This document shows, one piece after another, positions 6,672 through 14,689 of a DNA stretch of 15,272 bases (within the stretch, counting starts at the first letter, position 1; every line of letters begins with the position of its first letter). A model generated the notes under the pieces. That model was not told the DNA's origin, made no database searches, and was given only the letters and a program-made list of their open reading frames with translations. Made by a program: the position numbers and the translations under genes. Origin of the DNA: an uncultured Bacteroidales bacterium (GTDB lineage: Bacteria > Bacteroidota > Bacteroidia > Bacteroidales > Marinilabiliaceae); NCBI GenBank assembly GCA_934725785.1, contig CAKVCS010000011.1, positions 1 to 15,272 of the forward strand. The letters run 5' to 3'.

Positions 6672-7745
6672 TCAAGGCTTCGGAATCTTTGCGAAAACCC
6701 TGTCTATTACAATTTGAGGGTCAATGTCGAGGCATTTGTAGTCTCCCGACCGGCAAGGAATGTTGCCGAAAACGGAGCAGGGGCGGCAGTCAAGGTCATT
6801 GCGCTGTATGACGTCGGCCGGATCCTGCCCATAGCCGAGGAAACCGGCAAAGGGATGTGTGCCGCCCCAAAGTGAAACGACACGGACTCCGAAGAGCGAG
6901 CAGATATGCATATTTGACGAGTCCATCGAGACCATGCAGTCCAGGTGAGCCATGAGGGACATCTCGTCTCTTAAAGTCATGACATTGATGGCGTTGAAGC
7001 AGCGCTCCCTCAAGTCGAAATTGCTGGGCGTCGCGGCCTCAATCATCAGCCTGACAGCCTCGGCCTCGACAGAGCCTCCACCGAAGAGGAAAATCCTGAC
7101 ATCAGGCGTCTGCAGCAGGCCCTCGATGACCTTAATCATATTATCAGACGGATACATCTTGCCGCGGTGCTGGGCGAATGGTGATATTCCCACCCAAGTC
7201 TCGCCAGCCCTGTGGGCAGCGAGCGGCAAGAGCATTTGCGGAATCTGAGGCTTGGGGCGCACATGCCTCTCAGCCGGCACAGTCAGTCCCGCGGCACGGA
7301 AAGTATCGGCGTAGCGCTCCGTCATGGGCTTTAGTTGGCGTCTGAGCGTGCCTTCGACGAGCCTTTTTTTGGCAGACCTGCCCTTGTCTATTGAGAAGAC
7401 GCGGACCCCGGAGAGACGGAAAAGGCTTCGCAGAACTTTAGTCCGAAGCACGTCGTGCAGATCAATCACGGTGTCGAACTTAGCCGGTATGACGTCACCC
7501 TCGCCCCCCCTTTGCCTCAGCTCACTGAAAAGCCTCCAGAGACCCGGCAAGCCGCTATTTTCTTTCCTTATGGCCGTACCTATGAAAGTGAAGTTTGGCA
7601 GAGCCTCGAAGAAAGGCTCGAAAAGCGGCGTTGAGAGTACCGTGAAATGCACATCGGGGTTCGCCCCGCAGACTGACGCGACGATTGGCGCAGTCATCGC
7701 GACATCGCCCATTGCCGTGAGGCGCATAATGAGAACAGACTTCAT
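6672..7745 (-). CDS. Glycosyltransferase family 9 protein (heptosyltransferase-like)
   Basis: GT9 enzymes transfer heptose or similar sugars from ADP-sugars onto the lipid A-core at the inner membrane; the sugar used here is unknown. From the chosen start the protein has 357 residues, normal for the family. It opens with MKSVLIMRLTAMGDVAMTAP, the usual N-terminal acceptor-domain start. The C-terminal half has GISPFAQHRGKMYP, FLFGGGS, MDSSNMHICSLFGVRVVSLWGGTHP (family motif D-S-x-x-x-H) and a four-cysteine stretch, CRPC...CRSGDYKC, also common in related Bacteroidetes proteins. An open frame runs upstream to 7865, but that would overlap the DUF4254 gene and add an unlike tail; ATG at 7754 (MSRMKS) is the realistic alternative. 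It probably forms an operon with the DUF4254 gene, 76 bases upstream. Calling it waaF or rfaF would go too far. Confidence 0.9.
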   Translation of the reverse strand: MKSVLIMRLTAMGDVAMTAPIVASVCGANPDVHFTVLSTPLFEPFFEALPNFTFIGTAIRKENSGLPGLWRLFSELRQRGGEGDVIPAKFDTVIDLHDVLRTKVLRSLFRLSGVRVFSIDKGRSAKKRLVEGTLRRQLKPMTERYADTFRAAGLTVPAERHVRPKPQIPQMLLPLAAHRAGETWVGISPFAQHRGKMYPSDNMIKVIEGLLQTPDVRIFLFGGGSVEAEAVRLMIEAATPSNFDLRERCFNAINVMTLRDEMSLMAHLDCMVSMDSSNMHICSLFGVRVVSLWGGTHPFAGFLGYGQDPADVIQRNDLDCRPCSVFGNIPCRSGDYKCLDIDPQIVIDRVFAKIPKP

Positions 7746-7778
7746 CCTTGACATGCAGATTTTTCTTAATAGAAGTGC

Positions 7779-7798
7779 GGGGGGAAAAAGCCCCCCCC
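7779..7798. repeat. G6/C8 homopolymer hairpin between DUF4254 and GT9 genes
   Basis: Six G (7779-7784), AAAAAG, then eight C (7791-7798) can form a short GC-only hairpin in the intergenic leader of the GT9 gene. On the minus strand no T-run follows the stem, so it is a poor terminator. It might act as an mRNA stability element, or be prone to slippage. Confidence 0.5.
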
Positions 7799-7821
7799 GT
7801 TGGGCCGTCGCTGGTTGACGA

Positions 7822-8430
7822 TTATTTCTTGGTGGCGTAGAGGACAGGGTTGAGAGCCGGGTCATTATACATTTTCATCTGCTTGTAGACTTTCATGTAC
7901 TTCCTGCCGGCCTCGATGTCCTCAATAAGTTGCTGAATTGCGAGAGATAGATCCTTGTGCTGCTCGTTGAGCACCGCTAGCTTCTTGGCGCAAGCCTCGA
8001 CGTGAGCCTTGTCGGCATCGGAACGCGCAGCCTCAATGCCCATGTGGTATATCTTGAGGGCGAGGATGGAGAGCCTGTCAATTGCCCACGCGGGACTCTC
8101 GGTGTTGATGCGCGCATCGGCAGCGACCTTCACATTCTTGTACTTGTCGAGGAAATAGGAGTCGATGAACTCGACCATGTCCGTGCGATCCTGGTTGCTC
8201 TTGTCTATCCTGCGCTTAATGGCCAGAGCCTTCACGGGGTCAATTTGCGGGTCGCGGATGATGTCCTCAAGATGCCACTGGACGGTGTCTATCCAGTTCT
8301 TCCGATACATGAGGTGCTCAATGTCCTCGGGCGCGTAGGGATTGCGCATAGGTGCGTCGACATCGTCGGTCTTGTGGTAGTCGGCGATAGCCTGATTGAA
8401 GACGCTCCAATATAGTTCAGTCTCTTTCAT
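7822..8430 (-). CDS. DUF4254 domain-containing protein
   Basis: The 202-residue protein matches, from memory of the family, the DUF4254 proteins of Bacteroidetes and Proteobacteria, which are often encoded beside GT9 glycosyltransferases. It has no signal peptide or membrane segment and appears mostly helical, rich in charged residues. It includes NRKNWIDTVQWHLEDIIRD-like motif (RKNWIDTVQWHLED, residues 43-56), then KRRIDKSNQDRTDMVE and an INTESPAWAIDRLSILALK segment. The family has no established biochemical function. The start MKETELYWSVFNQAI fits family N-termini. The GT9 gene follows after 76 bases on the same strand, which supports a joint role in lipopolysaccharide or surface glycan assembly; that link is inference from context. 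Upstream is about 130 bases with a candidate terminator of the ompH cluster. Confidence 0.82.
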   Translation of the reverse strand: MKETELYWSVFNQAIADYHKTDDVDAPMRNPYAPEDIEHLMYRKNWIDTVQWHLEDIIRDPQIDPVKALAIKRRIDKSNQDRTDMVEFIDSYFLDKYKNVKVAADARINTESPAWAIDRLSILALKIYHMGIEAARSDADKAHVEACAKKLAVLNEQHKDLSLAIQQLIEDIEAGRKYMKVYKQMKMYNDPALNPVLYATKK

Positions 8431-8500
8431 TGAATTGCTGGTGTGTTAATGCATATGGTTGATAGCCCGAGATTTAGCAGGGATGCCCCCCCATCAATCA

Positions 8501-8535
8501 CAAAAGCCGGCTGGCGGGCCTCAGGGGCGCGCCGG
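8501..8535 (-). terminator. Candidate terminator after the ompH cluster
   Basis: On the minus strand CCGGC (8535-8531) pairs with GCCGG (8511-8507) with GC-rich inner sequence that can pair further. TTTTG follows (8505-8501). It lies 28 bases beyond the stop of the last ompH gene and before DUF4254. Stem and U-run are short, so confidence is moderate. Confidence 0.4.
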
Positions 8536-8563
8536 TCGGACATTGTGACTTCTCTTTGGTTTC

Positions 8564-9091
8564 CTACTGGGCGGCGAGCTTGGCCTTCACGAGAGGCTCG
8601 GCGTCGAAGGCCTGCTCGGAATGGAAGAGGATAACCTGCGAGGCCGTGTCGAATATGTATGTGAAACCATTCTCCTTGCCGACTGCCTCGATGGCCTTGT
8701 TGACCTTGTCAACTACCGGCGCTATGAGCTGCTGCTCCTTCTGGGAGAGGCTCTGCTGCGCGAGCTGCTGGAAGCTCTGGATTCGCTCCTGCATGTCCTG
8801 TAGCTCTTTCTCCTTGGTCGCCCTGATGAGGTCTGGGAGCGAATCGCGCTTATTGATGTACTCGGTCATCTTCTGCTGCGCCTCTGAGTTCATTATCGCC
8901 ATCTGGTCCTGCAGCTTCTTAGCCTCCTCCTGGAGCTGGTTCTGCGCCTGGATGGCCTCGGGGAGCTCGGAGAGGATCTTCTGCGAGTTGATATGCGCGA
9001 ACTTGAGTTCTTGCGCTGAGACTCTGGCCGAGGCGAACAGCGAGGCTACAGATATGGCGGCGAGCGCGGCAACCGTCTTAATGGAAGTCAT
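8564..9091 (-). CDS. OmpH/Skp-family periplasmic chaperone, third of three tandem copies
   Basis: Skp-like proteins are periplasmic holdases that carry unfolded outer-membrane proteins to the BAM complex. This copy has 175 residues. Residues 1-27 are a signal peptide ending in ARVSA-Q. A first strand (LKFAHINSQKILSELPE) is followed by a long Gln/Glu/Lys-rich coiled coil (about 45-115), and the second strand region reads NGFTYIFDTASQVILFHS. This is the normal OmpH plan: strand, long helical hairpin, strand. It ends in LVKAKLAAQ. It follows the second copy by 53 bases and probably ends the bamA-ompH operon, as a candidate terminator lies after it. Confidence 0.93.
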   Translation of the reverse strand: MTSIKTVAALAAISVASLFASARVSAQELKFAHINSQKILSELPEAIQAQNQLQEEAKKLQDQMAIMNSEAQQKMTEYINKRDSLPDLIRATKEKELQDMQERIQSFQQLAQQSLSQKEQQLIAPVVDKVNKAIEAVGKENGFTYIFDTASQVILFHSEQAFDAEPLVKAKLAAQ

Positions 9092-9144
9092 AGTTTTTTT
9101 GATGAGTTAAGGTTCAAATATTCAGTGTTTTCAATGCGATGTGG

Positions 9145-9666
9145 TCAATTCATGCCGAGCTGCTTCTTGACGAGCGGAGTCACGTCGACGCTCTTGCCTC
9201 CGGCGTAGACTACGAGCCCGGCTGCCGATGTCCGCTCAAAGATATAGGTGAAGCCGTTGTTGACCCCGACCTGCTGCACTGCGTCCTTGACCTTTTGCAG
9301 GAGCGGGGTGACGAGCTCCTGCTGTTTCTTCTGCAAATCTTGCAAGGCGCTGGAGCGGAAGGCGATGATTCGCTGCTGCATCTCCTGCAGCTCCTCCTCC
9401 TTGGCTCTCTGCTGCTCCTGCGTCATCGCCTGGGCCTTGGCCTGATAGTCCTTAATCTGCTTATTGAAGTCCTCCTGAAGGGCCACGAGCTGGTTCTCCA
9501 TCTTGGTCTGCTCGGCATCGAGCGTCTTCTGTATATTGCTCGCCTCGGGCATGGACTGCAGGAAAGAGTCGGAGTCGAAGTGACCGAACTTGGGCTGTTG
9601 CGCCTGCGCCTGGAGAGCCGCGAGAGAGAGAGCCGCTGTCGCGAGCAAGAGGTGTATTTTTGGCAT
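9145..9666 (-). CDS. OmpH/Skp-family periplasmic chaperone, second of three tandem copies
   Basis: This 173-residue paralog has the same role as its neighbours: periplasmic chaperoning of outer-membrane proteins. The signal peptide is MPKIHLLLATAALSLAALQAQA (1-22). Strand segment QPKFGHFDSDSFLQSMPEA is followed by a Gln-rich coiled coil from about 45 to 120. The distal strand NGFTYIFERTSAAGLVVYAGG and end VDVTPLVKKQLGMN match the third copy closely (both share NGFTYIF and a PLVK tail). The second and third copies therefore look like the more recent duplicates. It lies 29 bases after the first copy's stop. Confidence 0.94.
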   Translation of the reverse strand: MPKIHLLLATAALSLAALQAQAQQPKFGHFDSDSFLQSMPEASNIQKTLDAEQTKMENQLVALQEDFNKQIKDYQAKAQAMTQEQQRAKEEELQEMQQRIIAFRSSALQDLQKKQQELVTPLLQKVKDAVQQVGVNNGFTYIFERTSAAGLVVYAGGKSVDVTPLVKKQLGMN

Positions 9667-9695
9667 AATAGGTTATTGATGAGAAAGATGAGTTA

Positions 9696-10211
9696 TTACT
9701 TGCCGTAGCCGAGCTTGGAGAGCACGGAGTCGGAAATGTCAAGATTCTTGTCGGAGAACATGAGGCCGGAGGCTGAGGCCTTGTCCCAGACGGCGGAGTA
9801 GCTCTTCTCTTGAGCCAACGCTGATATGGCATTGAAAATCTGCTCCTGAATGGGCTTGACGAGGACCTCGCGCTGCTTGAACAGCTCGCCGTTCTGGCCG
9901 AAGTACTGCTGCTGGAGCTTCTTGGCGGCCTGCTCCTTTTGGACTATCTCGTTCTCCTTGGAGACCTTCATGTCGTTGGAGAGGAAGACGCTCTCTGTAC
10001 GGTAGGTGTCGTAGAGCTGCTCAACCTCCTGGAGCTTGGCCTTGACCTCGGCCTCGTACTTCTTCGAGAGGTCATTGAGCTGCTCATTTGCCGCCTCGTA
10101 GGCGGGGATGTTCTTCAAGATGTATTCGGTGTCTACAAATACCATCTTTTGAGCCACGGCGCAAACACTTGCCGCAACGGCGAGCGCGAGCGATAAAATC
10201 AACCTACGCAT
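9696..10211 (-). CDS. OmpH/Skp-family periplasmic chaperone, first of three tandem copies
   Basis: This 171-residue Skp-like protein comes first after bamA. The start chosen is ATG at 10211, giving MRRLILSLALAVAASVCAVAQ, a good signal peptide. The open frame continues to 10295, but that adds 28 residues with no export signal. The strand KMVFVDTEYILKNIPAYEAA matches the OmpH consensus (VD-EYI---IP-Y--A) better than the other two copies do. The coiled coil spans about 45-110, and the C-terminal strand differs (SYSAVWDKASASGLMFSD). This is probably the ancestral Skp of the operon. The 98-base gap from bamA contains a weak promoter-like site (caaatgtta on the plus strand, 10234-10242), so extra transcription from here is possible but not shown. 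Confidence 0.93.
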   Translation of the reverse strand: MRRLILSLALAVAASVCAVAQKMVFVDTEYILKNIPAYEAANEQLNDLSKKYEAEVKAKLQEVEQLYDTYRTESVFLSNDMKVSKENEIVQKEQAAKKLQQQYFGQNGELFKQREVLVKPIQEQIFNAISALAQEKSYSAVWDKASASGLMFSDKNLDISDSVLSKLGYGK

Positions 10212-10309
10212 AGTGCTATGTTTTTGAGTGTTACAAATGTTATACCCTGTTTCGCCCTTAGGTGCAATAAGCGTGCCAACACGGGAGCGCCCCACAGGTG
10301 TATACAGTA

Positions 10310-12910
10310 TTAGAAAGACTGACCCATGACGAAATGGAACTGGCTGCCGCCCGCCCCGTTGTAGCCGGAGACCTCGTCGAAGCCATAGCCCCAGTCCATG
10401 CCGAGCAGGCCGAAGATTGGCAGGAAGATGCGCACACCGAGTCCGGCGGAGCGCTTGAGGTCGAACGGGCTATAGTCCTCGAACTTGCTCCAGCAGTTGC
10501 CCGCCTCGGCAAAGGCGAGCACGAAGACTGTGGCCTGGGGCTGGAGCGTGATCGGGTATCTCAACTCCATCGTGTACTTGTTATATATGTTGCCATCGTA
10601 GGAGTATGATGACGACGCGCGAGGCGTGAGCGACGAGTTCTCATAGCCGCGGAGGCCGATGGTCTCCTCTCCATACGTGCTGTAACCGCTCATGCCGTCG
10701 CCACCCATGACGTACTTCTCAAAGGGCGACTTGCGATACCTGTCATAATACCCGAGGAAGCCCATCTCGAACTTGCCCATAAGGATGAGCTTACGGTTGG
10801 GCGTGAGAGGCTTGAAGACCTGGCCCTTGAGCGACCACTTGTGGTACTCGATGAAGTTGTATAGCTTCTGCTGGTCGTCCTCGTTTCGCCAGTCGTGATT
10901 GGAGAACGCCGAGTAAGGCGGCGTGAGCTTGACCCCAATGGAGAAGAGCGATCCGCTGCGCGTGAATATCGGGTTGTCTATTGAGTTTCTGGTGAGCGTA
11001 ATGCCGAGAGCGAGGTTGTGGCTCTGGCCGTTCTGCATCAGGAAGTACTGCCAATTGCGGAGTCGGTAGTGCTGATAAGAGATGTCCATAGAGAGGACGA
11101 ACCAGTCGTCGGGCCAAGTGAGCCTCTTGCCGAAACCTACTGAGAAACCTGATACTTTTCGGAACTGCTTGATGCTGCTCTTTGACGGCACAACGTTGTC
11201 GGTGTTAGTGTAGCCGGATGTGTAGCCGTTGTAGAAGTTGTTGTAGTAGCTGCTGGAGACACCGGTCTGGGAGGAGTAGAAAGCCGAGACGGAGAAAGAG
11301 TTCGGCCTCTTGCCTCCGAGCCAAGGCTCGGTGAACGAGAACGAGAGAGACTTGAAGTACTTGCCGTTGGCCTGAGCCTTGAGCGAAAGCTTCTGTCCGT
11401 CGCCCGTAGGGAGCGGCGAGTAGGCCTCCTTGTTAAATATGTTCTGAATGGAGAAATTGTTGAACGACACTCCGAGCGAGCCGACGAACATGCCTGCGCC
11501 CCAACCGCCGGAGAGCTCGATCTGGTCGTTGCTCTTCTCCTCGAGGTTGTAAACAATATCAACCGTCCCGTTCTCGTAGTTTGGCTGCGGCACTGGGTTG
11601 ATGGTCTCGGGGTTGAAATGTCCGAGCTGAGCGAGCTCACGGACAGTACGTATAAGCTCGCTCTTGCTGAAGAGCTGGCCGGGCTTAGTCCTTATCTCGC
11701 GGCGGACCACGTGTTCCTTGGTCTTATCGTTGCCGTTGATAATGACTTCGTTGATTGTGGCCTGAGACCCCTCGACGACGCGCATCTCAAGGTCGATAGT
11801 GTCGCCCTCAATGCGCGACTCGACGGGCGTTATGCTTGAGAAGAGGTAGCCGTTGTCCATATAGAGGTTGTGGACGGCGTCGTCCGCCTCGAAGAGCCTC
11901 TTGTTGAGCTTCTTAGTGTCATAGACATCACCGCGCTTCATGCCGAGGACGCGTGAAAGGTAGTCGCCGGCGTAGATGCTGTTGCCCACCCACTTTATGT
12001 CTCCGATGAAGTATTGGCTGCCCTCCTCAATATAGACGTCGATGTCCACCATGTTGTCCTTGTAGGGCTGGACGGTCTGATTGACGACCTTGGCGTCGTG
12101 GTATCCGCGCTCGTTGTAGAAATCGACAAGGGCGGCGAGATCCTTCTCGTAGAGTTCCTTGACGAACTTCTTGGTCCTGAAGAGGTTGATGAGACCCTTC
12201 TGGTTGGTCTTCTTCATGGCGCGGTTGAGCTTGCGGTAGGTCATGACCTTGTTGCCATGGAAGTTGAGCTTGTGGACCTTGACCTTGTCCTTCTTGTCGA
12301 CAGTAATGTCGAGAATGACGTGGTTGTCGTTGATCTTGTCGACCCTTTGGGCCACGTTGACGTCGACGTTGTAGAAGCCTTTGCCCACAAAATAATCCTT
12401 GACGTATTTCTCGGCCCTCTTGATGAGGAAAGGCGTTACCTGCGCCTCCTCCATTATAGCCACCTTGTCGTGGACCTCCTTGATGTCGGATCTCTTAAGC
12501 CCGATGAAGTTGACCTTGCTGAGCCTTGGCCTCTCCTTGAGCGCGACCTCAATGACAACGTGCCCGTCCTGAGTGTCCTTGTAATACATTTTGACGTCGG
12601 AGAAGAGCCCATTGTTGAGGTACCTCTTGACCGACTGGGTGATCTCGTCGCCCGGTATGGCGACCTCCTGGCCTTTGCGCAGCCCGGAGAGGTTGACGAG
12701 CAGCGAGTGGTCCATATGCTGCACTCCGGTGACGATGATGTCGTCAATGATGAATTTCCTGGCGACCCCAGAGTAAGACACCTTGTCAACTTGCCGCTCG
12801 GGCGCGGGCGTCGAGACGAGCGCGGAGTCGGCAGGCTCGTCGGCCTGCGCCCATGCGGAGACGCGGAGCGAGAGAATGGTGAAGAGAGCCAGAAAAATTT
12901 TCTTTAACAT
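10310..12910 (-). CDS. bamA: Outer membrane protein assembly factor BamA (Omp85)
   Basis: BamA is the outer-membrane core of the BAM complex, which folds and inserts beta-barrel proteins. The 866-residue product has a signal peptide (1-22, ending SAWAQA). Five POTRA domains span roughly 54-127, 128-208, 209-298, 299-381 and 382-460, each with the beta-alpha-alpha-beta-beta pattern (for example FIIDDIIVTGVQ and INEVIINGNDKTKEHVVRREI). The 16-strand barrel covers about 465-866. Loop L6 has IGLRGY at 751-756, the local form of the VRGF motif with its conserved arginine. The protein ends in FVMGQSF, the terminal phenylalanine typical of outer-membrane barrels. uppS lies upstream with a 58-base gap, and three ompH genes lie downstream. 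The antisense frames over it are shadows. Confidence 0.97.
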   Translation of the reverse strand: MLKKIFLALFTILSLRVSAWAQADEPADSALVSTPAPERQVDKVSYSGVARKFIIDDIIVTGVQHMDHSLLVNLSGLRKGQEVAIPGDEITQSVKRYLNNGLFSDVKMYYKDTQDGHVVIEVALKERPRLSKVNFIGLKRSDIKEVHDKVAIMEEAQVTPFLIKRAEKYVKDYFVGKGFYNVDVNVAQRVDKINDNHVILDITVDKKDKVKVHKLNFHGNKVMTYRKLNRAMKKTNQKGLINLFRTKKFVKELYEKDLAALVDFYNERGYHDAKVVNQTVQPYKDNMVDIDVYIEEGSQYFIGDIKWVGNSIYAGDYLSRVLGMKRGDVYDTKKLNKRLFEADDAVHNLYMDNGYLFSSITPVESRIEGDTIDLEMRVVEGSQATINEVIINGNDKTKEHVVRREIRTKPGQLFSKSELIRTVRELAQLGHFNPETINPVPQPNYENGTVDIVYNLEEKSNDQIELSGGWGAGMFVGSLGVSFNNFSIQNIFNKEAYSPLPTGDGQKLSLKAQANGKYFKSLSFSFTEPWLGGKRPNSFSVSAFYSSQTGVSSSYYNNFYNGYTSGYTNTDNVVPSKSSIKQFRKVSGFSVGFGKRLTWPDDWFVLSMDISYQHYRLRNWQYFLMQNGQSHNLALGITLTRNSIDNPIFTRSGSLFSIGVKLTPPYSAFSNHDWRNEDDQQKLYNFIEYHKWSLKGQVFKPLTPNRKLILMGKFEMGFLGYYDRYRKSPFEKYVMGGDGMSGYSTYGEETIGLRGYENSSLTPRASSSYSYDGNIYNKYTMELRYPITLQPQATVFVLAFAEAGNCWSKFEDYSPFDLKRSAGLGVRIFLPIFGLLGMDWGYGFDEVSGYNGAGGSQFHFVMGQSF

Positions 12911-12968
12911 TAGTCGGGACTATGTGTTTTGGGGAGTGAAATTGTCGTGGATAAGTGCGCGCGTATTG

Positions 12969-13712
12969 TTATTTGTCGACGAGCTGCTCGCTCGTCTTGC
13001 CGAAACGCCTTTCGCGGTGCTGATAGTCGACTATGGCCTTATAGAGATCCTCGGCTTGGAAATCGGGCCAAAGGGTGTCGGTGAAGTAGAACTCGGAGTA
13101 GGCGGTCTGCCAAAGCAGGAAGTTGCTTATGCGGTACTCGCCACTGGTCCGGATGAGCAGTTCGGGGTCGGGTATGAAGTGAGACGGCATGAACTGCGCG
13201 AAAGTGGCCTCATCAACATTCCCGGGGTCCAACTCACCGTTTTTCACGGCCGATGCTATCCGCCTTGCTGTCTCGGCTATCTCCCACCTGCCGCTGTAGC
13301 TGAGCGCGAGGACGAGGGTGAGTCCCGTGTTGTCCTTAGTCTTCTCCTCCGCGGCCTGCATTTTCTTGCGGAGCGCATCGGGCAGGCGCCCGTCTCCAAC
13401 CATCTTGACCCGGACATTGTTCTTGACGAGCTCGGCGATCTCGCTCTCGATGGTGGAGCCGAGGAGCGACATCAGCCCGGAGACCTCGGCCGCAGGCCGA
13501 CTCCAGTTCTCGGTTGAGAAGGCGTAGAGCGTAAGGAACTTGACCCCCGCTATCTGCGCGGCCTCGGTAACCCGCCTGACGGACCCGACGCCAAACTTGT
13601 GACCGACGAGGCGTATGTTGCCCTGCTTCTTGGCCCAGCGCCCGTTGCCGTCCATGATGACGGCTATGTGCGCCGGCACTCTCGCGGGGTCAATCTGCTC
13701 CTTGTATGTCAT
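12969..13712 (-). CDS. uppS: Isoprenyl transferase / undecaprenyl diphosphate synthase
   Basis: This cis-prenyltransferase adds isopentenyl units to farnesyl diphosphate to make undecaprenyl diphosphate, the lipid carrier for peptidoglycan and surface polysaccharide precursors; it acts at the inner face of the cytoplasmic membrane. At 247 residues it has normal length. The signature MDGNGRWAKKQG holds the catalytic aspartate (Asp21). Further marks are GHKFGV at 37-42, LYAFSTENWSRP at 62-73, ALSYSGRWEI at 136-145, and RTSGEYRISNFLLWQ at 188-202 followed by YSEFYFTDTLWPDF, which carries the Mg-binding glutamate. It starts 39 bases after the DUF6089 gene and precedes bamA by 58 bases, in an envelope biogenesis operon. 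Confidence 0.97.
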   Translation of the reverse strand: MTYKEQIDPARVPAHIAVIMDGNGRWAKKQGNIRLVGHKFGVGSVRRVTEAAQIAGVKFLTLYAFSTENWSRPAAEVSGLMSLLGSTIESEIAELVKNNVRVKMVGDGRLPDALRKKMQAAEEKTKDNTGLTLVLALSYSGRWEIAETARRIASAVKNGELDPGNVDEATFAQFMPSHFIPDPELLIRTSGEYRISNFLLWQTAYSEFYFTDTLWPDFQAEDLYKAIVDYQHRERRFGKTSEQLVDK

Positions 13713-13751
13713 AGTAAACTATCTGTCGTTCAATATGTAGTGGCACCATGC

Positions 13752-14600
13752 TTACTTGCGTCCGCCATGGAGATAACCATCGTTGCAAGCGAGGGATCGC
13801 GGCCAGAGGCTGAAAGAGACGGCCACGCATAGGTGCGAGAACCAATCGTTGTTGTGCGTAAGCTTGTGCACCCCGTTTCTGTAGGGGTCGGCGGGGTCGA
13901 ACGTGCCGTTTAAATCCTCGACACACTCGAGCTCGTCGGTGAAAGTCTTGTGGAAAGTCCACTCCAAGCCGAGTCGGAGGTACTTATTGACCTTATACTT
14001 AACCCCGAGACCAAAAGGCAAAGATAATACAAATTGGCGTTTTTTAGCACCTTCGCTATAACGAGAGTAGGCCGTGCAGCCGAGACCGAGAGCGAGGTAG
14101 GGCGTGAATCGCGTCTGCTCCTTGCGGAACATATGGTCGAAGCTGAGGAAATTGAACTCGCCGAGGAAGGAGACGTCGACAAGGCCGCTATTGAACTCGC
14201 ATCCGAGCGGCCTGACGAGCTCGACCTGCCCCTCGGAGAATCCGCCCCCGCTCGGTGTGACGGCCGACGAGTAGACATCGGGCGACTTGTCGTCATACTT
14301 GCCGGCGATGCCGAAATAGCCGGCCTGGCCCCGAATGGCTATGCGATCGTTTGCCATGTAACGGCCGAAAAAAGCCGCCGCCGGCCTCGTCATCTTGAAC
14401 TGCCGCGAGGGGTTCATCTCGCCGAGGTAGTAGCTGCCGCCAGCCATAAGGCCCAGCTCGAGGCGGTCTTGCGCGCAAGCCCGGGCTGGGAGCATGGAGG
14501 CGATGGCGAAGAGCGCGGCAGCGAGGGCAAGCGCGGCCTGGCTCACCGGCGAGCCTTGCCGAAGATGGCGCGCATATGTTAGTTTTTCGAGGCTTGACAT
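13752..14600 (-). CDS. DUF6089 family outer-membrane-type protein
   Basis: The 282-residue product resembles the DUF6089 proteins encoded between nadK and uppS in Bacteroidales. After an N-terminal stretch, a signal peptide reads QAALALAAALFAIASM and ends near PARACAQ (about 45). The mature part begins RLELGLMAGGSYYLGEMNP and alternates strands rich in Gly and aromatic residues (FTPYLALGLGCTAYSRY, LPFGLGVKYKVNKYLRLGLEW), which suggests a small beta-barrel. The end includes NNDWFSHLCVAVSFSLWP. The function is unknown. The frame stays open upstream to 15143, into nadK; I use ATG at 14600 (MSSLEKL), with 14663 (MSHIPW) as the alternative, since both leave the signal peptide unusually far in (about 21 or 42 leading residues). 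A later non-ATG start is possible. Confidence 0.8.
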   Translation of the reverse strand: MSSLEKLTYARHLRQGSPVSQAALALAAALFAIASMLPARACAQDRLELGLMAGGSYYLGEMNPSRQFKMTRPAAAFFGRYMANDRIAIRGQAGYFGIAGKYDDKSPDVYSSAVTPSGGGFSEGQVELVRPLGCEFNSGLVDVSFLGEFNFLSFDHMFRKEQTRFTPYLALGLGCTAYSRYSEGAKKRQFVLSLPFGLGVKYKVNKYLRLGLEWTFHKTFTDELECVEDLNGTFDPADPYRNGVHKLTHNNDWFSHLCVAVSFSLWPRSLACNDGYLHGGRK

Positions 14601-14689
14601 CTGCAGAGGGTGGAGAACCGATGGCTGCGCGAAGGTGTGGCACGGCCACGGAATATGTGACATAAATTCAATACGCGACGCGAAATAAT

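Noticed and set aside
12014..12907. 297-residue plus-strand frame over bamA
   Set aside because: It is the antisense shadow of the POTRA region, with repetitive Val/Asp/Leu composition and no domain.
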